Source: Stenopsyche tienmushanensis
Taxonomy: Eukaryota; Arthropoda; Insecta; Trichoptera; Stenopsychidae
Assembly (NCBI GenBank): GCA_008973525.1
Contig: WACJ01000081.1
Span: 930,001 to 994,000, forward strand
Direction: 5' to 3'
Length of the DNA stretch: 64,000 nt
The notes beneath the pieces were generated by a model, which was given only the letters and a program-made list of their open reading frames with translations, did not search any database and was not told the origin of the DNA. The position numbers and the translations under genes are program-made. Of this stretch, positions 46,526-57,260 are shown one piece after another (the first letter of the stretch is position 1; the number at the start of each line of letters is the position of its first letter).

Positions 46526-47065
46526 TTAGGTACTCCCGTAAGAAATCCAATATCTTTGTACGTTCTCGTTTGAGTTCAGTTTGTGTCTGGAATTATCTAC
46601 ATTTTTTTATTGTTGTATCGTTTCTTAGTTTTATTTTTTGTATCAACAATCTTATTTTATCAATTACTTTTAAGTCAGATTAACCCTAACGAAGCCAGAA
46701 ATCAACAAATAAATGTCAATTTGGGTTTAAGCGCTGTAAATTACGCGACAGAAAATTTCATCAACCAATTACATTTAAACGTTAATTTAAATTTAATTAG
46801 TAAAGTGAGTAAGTTGGGTATTTAGATGCCTCACAAACTGTCCCCAGATAACAAAATAAAGCATAACAGAACCTATATGCATTATTTTTGCTAAAGAACA
46901 CAACCCTTTTCCCGAAAATTATAACTGGAGACGAGAAATAGATCATACATTAATATAGAATATACATTATTTTTCTTATAAACAAGCTGGAATAAGCACG
47001 GATTATGAATGGAACTATTATATATTCTATGAATTTCTTGAACTAGACGAAACAAGGCGTAGAAT
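46526..47065 (+). mobile_element. mariner element (lineage 3), 3'-truncated relic
   Basis: After TA (46524-46525) the end TTAGGTACTCCCGTAAGAAA is followed by TTTGAGTTCAGTTTGTGTCT (46569-46588), the leader word also found in the mariner at 24849. A decayed transposase follows. No matching 3' terminal repeat was found downstream. Confidence 0.7.
46583..47065 (+). pseudogene. mariner transposase (lineage 3), decayed
   Basis: A frame from 46583 reaches KVSKLGI and a TAG at 46823-46825. The same frame continues MPHKLSPDNKIK. In mariner proteins this region reads KVSKLGxWVPHxLSxxNK, so the TAG sits exactly at the conserved Trp (TGG to TAG). Further blocks in shifted frames are ITGDEK-like sequence near 46922, SWNKHG (about 46990) and FYEFLELDE (about 47027), which match TGDEKW, SWxKxG and YYEFLxPxxT. 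The hydrophobic start (IYIFLLLYRFLVLFF) is a by-product of decay and not a real signal peptide. D2 and D3 blocks are absent. Confidence 0.75.
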
Positions 47066-48639
47066 AGTTATTTTAAAGAAATAAGAAATATTAATTCCAC
47101 CAAGTCTGCTTTTTAACTTATTATATACGTCCATGATATATCTTACTATAAATATCACTTTATGAAATTATCAATTTAAATTTAATGAAGAATACTATAC
47201 AGTTGCAGAATTAAACGAACATAATCCACAGAATTTTGTTTAGTAGTACCAGGTGTTGCAGCAGTCACATTTGTACCACTAATTACTGTATTAAATGTAT
47301 AATGAATCAAAAACTCATCATGCGAGTACTCCTCGTCATGTGCTATACATTTTATAACATGACTTAATTTAATTAAGAATGTATGTCGACATTAACGCTA
47401 TATGGAAATCATGCAACGGAGTCATAGTTATATTATAAAATTGATTGTATATAAATAAGCTAACCAAATTCTTATTTTCTTTGCAGAGTATACAGGTCTT
47501 CAGCGTACAAAAGTTTAAAGACGTTGTTAACATGGAATGAAGTTGTTCAGCTTAACTGAGATTAAACATATTGAACATTGCAAGGATAGATGATGTGTCT
47601 AGACACAAACCACTTGAGCGGAATTCTTCTTCCGTGAAATGGTAAAGTTGCGAACGTGAAAAGAGATTTTGTTGCATTCAAAATGCATTTCGACGGCTAC
47701 CATCCCTTCTGGGAAATTTACAAGCTCGCCAACTGAAAGAGTTGTTTCTAAAAAATGTATTAACTCTTCCATTACGAGCTTATGAATTGAGAAATAAATT
47801 TCCCGCAGGCTTTATGCTCGTGCGAAGTTAATGAAGTCTATTGTGAGACTGTGTGTTAAGACATTCAAACCCTAACAACATAACTAATTTGTAAGAAAAT
47901 GGCGTTGCACCCTCGAGCTCCCAACCCCCATGAAAACCCTTGCAGCGACCTCAAGTAGTTACGACATTGTTAATTGCACACTTCAAATTTATATTAATTA
48001 GAAAGGGGGCTCTAGAGGCAAATGGATGTATTAACCGTCGTGTTATGCAGCAATGCCAGCCAATAAAGACTTAATTGAGAGTGAAAGTGAAGAACGATAC
48101 ACAAATATAAAGCGATATGCTTTGAAACAATAAGATGTATACAAACAAAAATATGATAAATATGTACGATGAAATTTTAAATAATATCGTTACTCTTAAT
48201 GAACTATGCACCTTATCGAGCTTATACGATTTCAATAGTAAATTTGTTCTTTGGAGATTTTATTTATTTAATAGTTTCCCATTGTAAGTTTAAATTAAAC
48301 GCTACTAATCTTCTAAGTTTTTTATTTTTGTAGACAACAAATTTAGGAAAAATTAGAATTGAGACAAATATCTCATTTTTTTATGATAAAAAAATAAAAT
48401 CTGGATTAGACTCCAATCATTACAATTAAAATCCTGAAACTATCCTGAGTGAATATTGAAATTTTGAGGTAAAGTATACGATATGAATCTAATTAAAATA
48501 TTAATTATATATTTAAGGATCAAAAATCTAATATTTGATTGTTGTCATTACAAGAGTAAATGCATGTGAATATATAACTATATATAATTGTTAATATTTT
48601 TTAGATATATCTTATAACTCTATTAAATATATTAGTATT
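47066..48639. other. AT-rich non-coding stretch
   Basis: No gene seen. A GC-richer patch at about 47900-48060 contains GCACCCTCGAGCTCCCAACC. The remainder is AT-rich. Confidence 0.5.
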
Positions 48640-50165
48640 TGTTAGTTGTAAGGGCCGTTTTTATTGTGGTGAAAGCCTTCTTCAAGTTCCTCCAAAATCA
48701 CTCTGTCTTGTGCCAGACCAATATAATGCTTTCCAAAATTTGGAGGGTGGTCGTCTATATCCCCCGATTTGGCAGGCCGTATTGGGGGAAATTTTTGGTG
48801 ATTCTTGTGGATTGTGTTGTTTCTGTGTTGTCTGGTCTGAATTTTTATTTTGGTTTGGTGATGTTATTTCAATTTCTCTCTTTTTGTTTCCACCACCCTT
48901 TTTTCTCCATCATCCCCACTTCTTTTTCTTTTTTCGTCTGTTCTATTAGTGTCTTTCTGGTGATCATAGCTTGAGATGTGAAATTTTCTTTTAAATATAC
49001 GATTTTTGAATTCATTTTTTTTTGATTTTCAGTATATTTATTTTTCTGCCATAAATATTAAAAGTTTCAAAAATTAGCCTCACTTAATTTTCGTTGTATC
49101 TGCCCATTCTTTGAACCATTTCTAGTTATATCTTAGCACATTTTACATTAATCTCATCTTTTATTAGTTATATATTTTTCCCTCTAGTTCTTCATAGACT
49201 CTCTGTTCTTCCTTTACGGCGAAGAATATAATATTTCTTTGTCTTGCATATTTTTCTATACTAGATATTACTATTTCTAGTTCGGCATTCATTCAATTAA
49301 ATTTCTGATCTATTATTTCATTTATTTTATTTGCAATCCTTTCTTCCAAATTTTTCATTGCTTCTTCAGATTTTTTTTATGTCGGGTCTCAGTTCTTGCA
49401 TCAGGTTTTCTATTACCGTCGTCTTGGTAATGTCTTGGATTTTGAGTTAATATTGTTTTTGTTACTGTCCCTTTTCTTTCCGGGTTGGTTAGACTCCGCG
49501 ATGCCCACCTATAAAATCCCAGGGGAAGGGGGAGCTAACCCTACGCCCATGGGCAACGGTTGAACCCCTGAGGTAATGATGTGGAGTAGAGGTGCGCAAA
49601 AGTAGCCTCGTCAGTTTGCTCATCATACGTAACTAGTGAGCAATTGTGCTGCGCTCCTATAAAGGGATGTATGGAACAGCCGATTACAATAGTTGATGGA
49701 GACTGTGTTAAAGGCTAAACATACAGGAGAAAACGGTTTTAGGCTGTTCGAACGGCGACTCGTCTCCGTGGCTAGGTACTACAAATGTCCATCAGTCCGT
49801 CATCTCCTGCGGCCCCCTTCAAACTGAGGTTGGACTCGTGGTGGTAGTGAATCCACGGTAGTATTCCTTTGAATTTGGCTTTAACCTTTGTCTTTCTTTC
49901 TCCAACCCACCTTCGAGTGCATGTAGTCGGAAACTGATCTTCCTGCGGAAACATCGCCTCTTCTGAAGGACGCGGAGCAGAAAGGATGGGCACCTGAACA
50001 CTCTACCCGTAGCGTTTCCCATAGGATTAAATATTAGCGAAAGACACTCTCTGTGTGGCTAGTCTGGGAAAACCCGGAACAGACCGCACAGTGCCAGCAA
50101 TAGGATCATATATTACAGACCCTCCACGCTCGTCAGCCACAATTTGTCGTCTGTCAATTGTACCT
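48640..50165 (-). mobile_element. LINE fragment with 5' UTR and ORF1, lacking ORF2
   Basis: On the minus strand a GC-rich leader (50165 to about 49480) precedes a decayed ORF1 (about 49460-48650). No reverse transcriptase follows; the homology ends in AT-rich DNA near 48640. LINEs normally lose their 5' ends, so a copy keeping the leader and losing everything 3' of ORF1 is unusual and implies a later deletion or rearrangement. The clade cannot be fixed from ORF1 alone. Two overlapping minus-strand frames at 49772-50022 lie in the leader and match nothing I know. Confidence 0.6.
48650..49460 (-). pseudogene. LINE ORF1-type protein, coiled coil plus RNA-binding-like region, decayed
   Basis: Minus strand, in order: EEAMKNLEERIANKINEIID (coiled coil, about 49368-49310), a stop, MNAELEIVISSIEKYARQRN, IIFFAVKEEQRVYEELEGKI, two stops, a region with NVLRYN-W-KEW, then KIVYLKENFTSQAMITRKTL and IEQTKKEKEVG (about 48990-48910). 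The family has ERxxRxxNIVIFGLxE...YEELE...xxRxGR...NIYIxEDFxxxxxEKRKxLxxxxKxxKExG, an RNA-binding chaperone that coats element RNA. Order, spacing and charge pattern fit well. Several stops make it a pseudogene. The tail to about 48650 is basic and Gln/Asn-rich. Confidence 0.7.
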
Positions 50166-51692
50166 TTTTATTTCTCGCTAAAGAGCACTCAAAAAATAGT
50201 TACTTATTGGTACCTTTGCATTGATATTGTTCCCTAGGTTGAGCTTGCACTTCTTTGCAGTTCCAATTCAATCCAATGCCGTTCAATTGACGTTACTTAT
50301 TCACTCTTTTACACTAAAAAAAATTGAGAAGCTGATCCAACGCTGCATTTTTGCATATCATAACGACTGTTTAATTGTCATATATAAACATTATTAAAAT
50401 CCCGCAACTATTTTATAGCTATAATTCAGTCCTCAGTCTTCGAGTGATCAAACGATCAATAGTGTTTTCAGACGTAATTGAAATTGAATTTACAGTTTAT
50501 TGTAGCAATTTTACATGTACTGTTTGTTATATATATAGAATGATGTAATGGAATGTTTATAACAATTTATACGTTGCAAAATTTCATTTAATGATTTAAA
50601 ACTAAATTATATACAAGCATTTTCAAATCCAAAAACGTGGAAACCTTCGTTCGAACTTCGTGGAAATTTGATTATCAGCACAAAACATTTTCACGCACAA
50701 TTTTTCATCCTTTCAGCATTTATGCTCTATATATATTTTAATAAAAAAATCATGAAAAGCAATATTCAATTTCAAATTCGAAAAGCCAATTTCAATAGGA
50801 TTGGTAGACTTTACGCGCATTAAAAATTTAAGTATTGCGATGACGATGACATTGATTCAAAAACAATGAATAGAATACAATTCGCTATTAATTATGTTAA
50901 AAGCCTTTATGAGCAAAACGTGTTCATTAGCATTTCAATGAGCAGATTAATGCAACGATGGTTTCCAACCAACCGGTTATTTCACAATGAGCAATATCAA
51001 CATTTTTTTGTACAAATATGCACTTCTGCAAGTATTAAATCGAATATTTGCTCTAAATTTAAGAGCCATGGGAATTTCGGGGGATTTAGGGAGGCTTGTG
51101 GTAAAATTAGATTCTGTTTCAGTTGAAAAGCATCTAAAAGTGCACGTTGGAATCAATATTTCATCTCGCTTCATGTAGCACATTTTGCTGTAGTTTACGA
51201 TGTTTATTTGTCCGTCTAGGGCCTACGCTTGTTATATGATCTAGAAGAGTATTCGTCGTTCTTCTTGTGACCTTATAAAACATTTTATGAACTATGAAAT
51301 GAATACTTATCCAGCGTTAACAGCCGATACATCACTTTTTATAGAGGGTGCCATGACAATGTGACGTTTTTCTTCTACGCCTGCTAGGGGGTGGATGGTG
51401 AGGCATCAAAAATTAAAGGCTGCTTTGTCACATATTCTTAAGTCCCAACGGAACTACAAGTTTTGCACTATCATAAAGTACGTTAGATTTATTAAATACA
51501 TATTTTGGCTCTCATAAAAATATATCCATAAATCAGTTTCCCAGATAAAGCACGGATTCTTAACAGTCTGCACCCACAGGGTACTAAACCCATATTCAAT
51601 AAATTCGTAGGAAGGTTTTGGTCTCTGTGTTTTGGAATGCGCACGGTATTTCATTCATAGACTATTTTTAGAAAGGAAGAATCACCAATAGT
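50166..51692. other. AT-rich non-coding stretch
   Basis: Nothing recognised. Overlapping frames on both strands at 50866-51183 have no domain. Confidence 0.5.
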
Positions 51693-52070
51693 CAATATTA
51701 TATGGAACCATTACTGCATTTGATGGATTGCGAAAATCAACCCCAAATAAAGAAGAAAAGAGTTCTTTTTGTGCAATTAATATTATTGAAATTGCACTTT
51801 GAATTATTACCTAATGCACTGTATTTTCCATATCTGACTCCCAGCGACAACTACCTATTTGCAGACTTAAAAAATGTTCCAAGGAAAGAGATTTGGCTCC
51901 AATGAAGAAGTGATTGCAGTAACTGAAGCCTATTTTGAGACCAAAGATATATTTTAGAGAAGCATTTGAATAAATGTAACTTTCCCGAAGGAGAAAATAT
52001 TGATGAATATTTATTTTGCCTTAAAAGTTGTTATTTTGTTAGTCAACCTACGAACTTATTGAGTAATGAG
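51693..52070 (+). pseudogene. mariner transposase C-terminal relic (lineage 4)
   Basis: From 51693 the frame reads QYYMEPLLHLMDCENQPQ and IKKKRVLFVQ (family: YYxxLLxxL...KKKxVLFxQDNA). About 12-15 residues with the second catalytic Asp are deleted, and the frame continues KLHFELLPNALYFPYLTPSD and NYLFADLK, which carries the third Asp. A frameshift near 51875 gives GKRFGSNEEVIAVTEAYFET and then EKHLNKCNFPEGENIDEY, matching the C-terminus (EKRWxKCIxLEGDYVDE). The tail AGTCAACCTACGAACTTATT fits a mariner 3' region. The FADLK/SNEEV signature differs from the other mariners here, so this is a separate lineage. It is inactive. Confidence 0.8.
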
Positions 52071-54782
52071 TTATGTACTTGTGCTATTCGAATGAAGAAA
52101 TATTTTGGTTGTAACTTTTGATAGAAATCCCTTTCAGGTATCCAGTTTTTGAAATTTATGGATTATACACTAAATTTATACAAATATACATCCTATTTTA
52201 ACACTTATTACAGAAATTATTAAGGCATTTTTTTAACAAAACCATTTATTTCGTACGCTATTCAATATTTGTGAAAATTTCGATCCAATTGAATAAAATC
52301 AATGAGTTATGCAATTTTTCACTTAAAATACTGTCGATAGTTTTAAAAAATTAGATCATTCGCCGTAGGTTATTATATTCCATACAAACTAAAGTAGTTG
52401 TGAAACTGTTCCTCAAATACTTAACGTTTACTTAAATTGGCGTGTTTATAAGCTATTTTCTCAAGCAAAAATAAAATTTAATTTATAATATTTGAAGGGT
52501 AAATTAGAAAAAAGTGAAGTGATGCTCTTGTATCACATTTATTGTTGAGAGAATAAAAGTTTATCTCAAAAGCTTTTACGATATTCGAAGCCGTGCCTAA
52601 GTTTAAAAGCGCTTACAAATATTTTTCGGTCGACGGAATTCTATTAAAAATACATATTTCATAAAAAGTCTTTTGCTGTGAGCATATGTTGAAATTGTGT
52701 GTATAAAAAAAGCATAAACTAGCATAAAACCCAAATTTGACGGTATACATGGCACCTTTTCATGATGATTTCTATACCGGGACGAGCTTTGATGTAATGC
52801 TCGGCAAAACGATAATCAAAGCCTTTTAAAATGTAAATAAATCATTTGAAATGCATTCAAAGTCCATGTTTAATCGATCGAACACTAGTTTGCAAGGACG
52901 GCTTTAATTTTGCAAAGTCATTTAAAAATAATATTTTATGATTTGCATACAACGACACGAAACGAGTAACGGGATCGAAAATGTTTACACACCATTTTGA
53001 CCGCCAATGAGGGTGAAAACCTACGCTTTGGCCTCTTTAATTAATATGTTCTGAATAAATTATGCAAGTAATCGCGAGAAAATCAATTTTATGCAAAGCA
53101 TCAATCATGTGATTAGATTTGTACGCATGAAATTTTTCGATTAGATCCCTGGGAAAAAACGCTTTGTTGGCATCATTAAAATATTCATCGTTTTATTGAA
53201 TGATATATTATAGAAAAATGCCATTATGTACGAAGTTCTCTGACGGTTTTGCGATCTGATATAAGAGCTCTTACAATAGAGTTCATCCAACCATTGAAGT
53301 AAAAAAAACTGATTAAATACAAATTTGTATATATGTAAAATGGTCACTCAAAGAATTTTGAATTTTCTCATAAGTGCCCACAAGATTCTTCAATTATGGT
53401 TTAAATTTAACAGATGAAGAATATTATAGGGCAAAATAGTAGAGTTGAAGTAGTTTTTATTTTAAAATATTTCAATAGATAATTCTAAGTAAGTTATTTA
53501 ATACTTTGAGTAGTGAACTAATTTTAAATCATCATAAATTTTATTTTTATCATAACATATATTTTTTTTAATATTCATCAATAAATTTTCTAGATAAATT
53601 AATACATATTTTGTTAATTGTAATAATTTGTCTCAGAATTGTTATTGAATAACGAAAAAGCACTCTGTTTATAGAATGGATATTCTAATATCATATAACA
53701 TATCATCATTCATATATCAATCAAATTAAATCCTCAACTAGAAAAACACGATACTCGTGTTCTCAGATACGCCTCTTGTAAGACAAGGTCTTAGTAGAAT
53801 ATGGTTGTTCATTTGACAAATTTTCATTAGTTTTCTCTACACGAATATCGTTGAACTCTGCGGGAAGCTTAGTATATAAGTGACCTTTAACTTTGGTTTT
53901 GTCCGTCTGAAATTCAATACGATTGTGGGGGGGTGTTCGAGCAAGAATACCGTCCAGAAGAAAGAAAGAATAATCATGATGGTTGTAAGTATATTTCGAG
54001 AAACGTGAAACCATTATTCGACGCAGCATTACGGTTTTTAAGACCCATTAAAATATTTCAAGCGAAAAACACGTCTCGGATACCTAATGAAAGATTCGTC
54101 AGGAGCGAGCGAGCTGAGGTCGTTATATTTAGACCCTGTGTGTATTTTGAAAGCAAAAAATATTATATTTTTTGTAGGTTTTTAAAGTAACAATCCGTGA
54201 TAGGATTTTGTCGCGCGAATTGTTATTGTGCGACACGATAAGCTTTTGCTTCTGTCAACATATCTCATTGTGCCGAAAGCTACTAAGTCTTTAGCTTTGT
54301 GTTGCTTGAAAGGAAAATACTTTATCTATTTCCTAGATAAATCCTCAAAGAAGAGACCTTATATCGGTCATACGACTAAAGGACGCCCGAGACCCGGGAA
54401 TAAAAAAAGGATTTCATTCACTTAATTTTAAAAGGCATGTTCAACTTAGCTAATTGCCAATCTAGGACATAGTTAACGATTAAATAGGTTATTTTCTGAA
54501 TAGAACTTGTTTAAACAACGTGATTGTTTTTTCGTGTTCAAGTTTTGGTAAAGTGGGAGATTTACTGGATTCTTATTACAAAAATTCGGATTCAAATTCA
54601 GATTGGTGAATTAGGAGATTAGAAGTTTAAATATTTTTGATCGATTATTATGATCTACAAAAGTTAGCGGTTGGATTTGCAAAAATATGTAATAATTTAA
54701 ATTAAAAGGTCGTCAACTTACTTTATCACGTCAATATATCGTCTTTTTTAATTTTATATTTCAAAAGTACATATCTCTAAGA
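52071..54782. other. AT-rich non-coding stretch
   Basis: No gene seen. The part 52740-53130 is less AT-rich and has several ATGCAAAT-like words (TTATGCAAG, TTTTATGCAAAGC). Frames at 53141-53347 (minus), 53763-54029 (minus), 53933-54190 and 54228-54425 have no recognisable domain. A diverged repeat copy lies at 54555-54645. Confidence 0.45.
54555..54645 (+). repeat. Diverged short interspersed repeat (copy c)
   Basis: CTGGATTCTTATTACAAAAA then TTCGGATTCAAATTCAGATT and later TTTTGATCGATTATT, in the same order as the copy at 30680. The copies are diverged and the ends are undefined. Confidence 0.35.
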
Positions 54783-55640
54783 ATGTCTTCTATAATTTTG
54801 GTAAAGAAATTTGGATTATTTCAATGCTTTACAGCTAATTCGCGAAATGCGCTCGAAGCAATCAATTCATCCAGATTGCGCCCCAACGGCTCTGAGACCG
54901 CTGCGGTTGCAGACTTGCCTCTATACCTGCTTTTGTTTACAGATCAGAGGTTTTTGTTGGGAACCTTTCTTATCTTTGTTCTAGCTAGGGAACAAACAAA
55001 ATCAAAAAATGTTAACACAGATTTAAAAAAGGCGAATAAGCAAGTAGATAGTAAGGGCACAAAAAGAAAGAGCTCTCTACGAAGTGCTTCAAAAATCGAA
55101 CAGCTAACTAATAAATTGATAAAAGATGTATATAAGTATTATGGTTTAGTTATTCACTGACATCCTGATTCAATGGAAAATATGAAAAATGTTATTCGGG
55201 GTATATATTATCATACAACTTCGACTGATGAAACTCCTTAGCGTTCACACTTTTCGGAAAGTGCAGAAACTTGGTGCGAATGGCAGAAACATGCAACTAC
55301 AAGATCGTTATATTTCTACAAGCATGTTTCTGCTCTCCCGTTTCTCAACGAGGAAGTTCAGCAATTCTTAAGACCCATTTATGAAGAATTATCGTCTGAT
55401 GATTTATTGGAAAGATGCCTTGGTTCCAATACCCAAAATAACAATGAGAGTTTCAACGCGTGCGAATGGTTTTTAGTACCGAAACATATTTTCTGTGGCA
55501 TAAAAATTCTGCAAATCGCGACACATACTGCAGTTTGCATTTTTATTTAAATATTTGAACCTATTTTAAAAATAATGATCGTCATGGGGATCACAATTGG
55601 TTTAGATGCCAAATCAGCCAAAAAAATAATGCTTAGATAG
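54783..55640 (+). pseudogene. Mutator-like transposase domain relic
   Basis: One reading frame can be followed from about 54985 to 55640 with only four stops (TGA 55158-55160, a TAG near 55240, a TAA near 55548, a TAG near 55637). Blocks: KIEQLTNKLIKDVYKYYGLV (family: LTDxLIDKLQxYYGLAIR), MENMKNVIRGIYYHTTSTDE (family: MxxAVWAxFxHKxSTDExP), ETWCEWQKH (DSWCKWQ), LRPIYEELSSDDLLERCLGS, TQNNNESFNACEW and ILQIATHTAVCIF. The CLxGxTQNxNESxN box is the clearest hallmark. The family is the transposon-derived 'Mutator-like transposase' domain widespread in arthropods and cnidarians. The N-terminal half with the first catalytic region is missing or unrecognisable. ORF start at 54783 is not necessarily a real start. 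Confidence 0.8.
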
Positions 55641-56240
55641 CTGAAGAATTGTTTTATGGAGTTGCAGTTATTCATTAATAATATGTTTTCCTTTTCAACA
55701 ATTTTTAAGTACTAAAAACTTTAAACGCGTTTTTCTCGAGATGACATTTTTCAATGTGGCGTTGAAAGAATTACGAAAAACTAAGTCGCCGATTGGGGTG
55801 AAATTTTTTGAGCTTATTTTACAAATGTATAGATATGGTAGTTCACAAAATCAGCTCAAAATATTTATTTTATCATAGGTTTTATATTAAAAAATATCCC
55901 TAAAAAATATGTATTTTACAAACCAGCGCCATTTTGTTAATTTTGAACAAAAAGTATTGATCAAGTATTATATAATAGCGACTCTCATACAGATTAAGAA
56001 TCTTTTTAATTTTTTGTTTCAGGTAAGCCTGAATGAAAAAAACTGATGAACGCTGCAGACTTGAATCTTTTTTGACATGCCATTTTGATATTTTAAAAAC
56101 GATATAATATATATTGCATTTAATTACGAATTTATTTTTTTAGTACTATATATAAGTGCCATAATGCATCTCAAAAAGATCATTTCATCATACAGTGTAT
56201 TTACTGTGAAAAAAAAAGTTAAAAATTGACTATTTTTTAG
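55641..56240. mobile_element. Probable 3' region of the Mutator-like element
   Basis: AT-rich sequence immediately after the coding relic, with AAACTTTAAACGCGTTTTTC (55720) and TCGAG, a phrase I associate with the 3' parts of such elements. No terminal inverted repeat was identified, so the right limit is arbitrary. Confidence 0.35.
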
Positions 56241-56939
56241 GTCGTCAAAGTGAGATTAAAGATAACTTTCCTACTCACTCATAGCATCCTAAATATTATA
56301 CTTATCTATGATTTTACTAAGAGGAAGACGTTTTTAATTAAGAAATAAATGCTTCCAACTACTTTTAAACACAGTAATAGACTAAAATTTCACTAAAAAT
56401 AAGCGCGCTGTTATCAGCGAATTTTACAACTATAATGAAGTGAGTTTGATCTGGTGAATCTCTGTATAATATGCTGAAAATAGCGTTATCGTTATAAGAA
56501 ATGACAAAAGTTTATAAGAATATTTCGATAACGAAAACTTCAAAATCGTATTAAAAATACCGTCTGGTAAACTGATTAAAGATAGACGAATGTTATCATG
56601 AATGTAAGTTTGAACGAATTGGTTTTTGTAATATAAATTTATACTACAGAACCATCATTTTTTATTGCAGATATTGGCAATGATTATTCAAACTAGATGG
56701 TTTTTTCAGTCGATATGAAAAATAGTAAGATCTCAAAATCGGTAATGTATTTGAATGACCCGATTTCAATTTGGAATTTCATCATTTTTAAGCATTATTC
56801 AGTCGATTCAGAGCGATCATACTAAATTATACGCCTTTGAAGATGACATTACATACTCGTGTGCTAGATGGCGAACGTCTTTATCAGGGGTCATTGGTTA
56901 TTCTGCTTACATCGACGATTTTCCTGGTCTCCCACATAA
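56241..56939. other. AT-rich non-coding stretch
   Basis: No gene recognised. Confidence 0.5.
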
Positions 56940-57260
56940 AATAACTGTAAAATATCAATGTCTCAATATTGCGACATGGCAGAGATCTGGTGGTGGCGAG
57001 GTGACATGTCTCGTATGCTGGCTGGTGCTCAGCAATAAAAATTGGCCCTTTTGATGGGCCACTCTTCGATAAGTTATGCCGCCCCTGTTGTCCCTCCCAT
57101 CATGAAAAGGAAGTGATACATCCACACACCCCCATCGAAAAAAACCCATTCGGGGAGGTCAGAAACAAATAACGTCGAGGAACGTACGCCGATACAAAAT
57201 AAACTTGATTTATCCCGAAACTTCCGCCATTGCCAGATGTGGTCGATAGTCTCGCAAAAT
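56940..57260. other. GC-richer island
   Basis: GC-rich block with TCTGGTGGTGGCGAGGTGAC and GCCGCCCCTGTTGTCCCTCC. The overlapping frames on both strands (56755-57054 plus, 56955-57149 minus) have no recognisable domain. It resembles the other islands. Confidence 0.3.

Noticed and set aside
46583..46690. Apparent signal peptide (IYIFLLLYRFLVLFF)
   Set aside because: It lies in a decayed mariner transposase gene whose later part is clearly transposase, so it is a product of mutation.
48639..48974. 111-codon hydrophobic plus-strand frame that looks like a membrane protein
   Set aside because: It is the antisense of the basic tail of the LINE ORF1 relic; Lys/Gln codons read backwards give Phe/Leu.
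53763..54029. 88-codon minus frame with an LPAEFNDIR-like phrase reminiscent of retrotransposon C-termini
   Set aside because: Only a few residues match and no other retroelement block is nearby.
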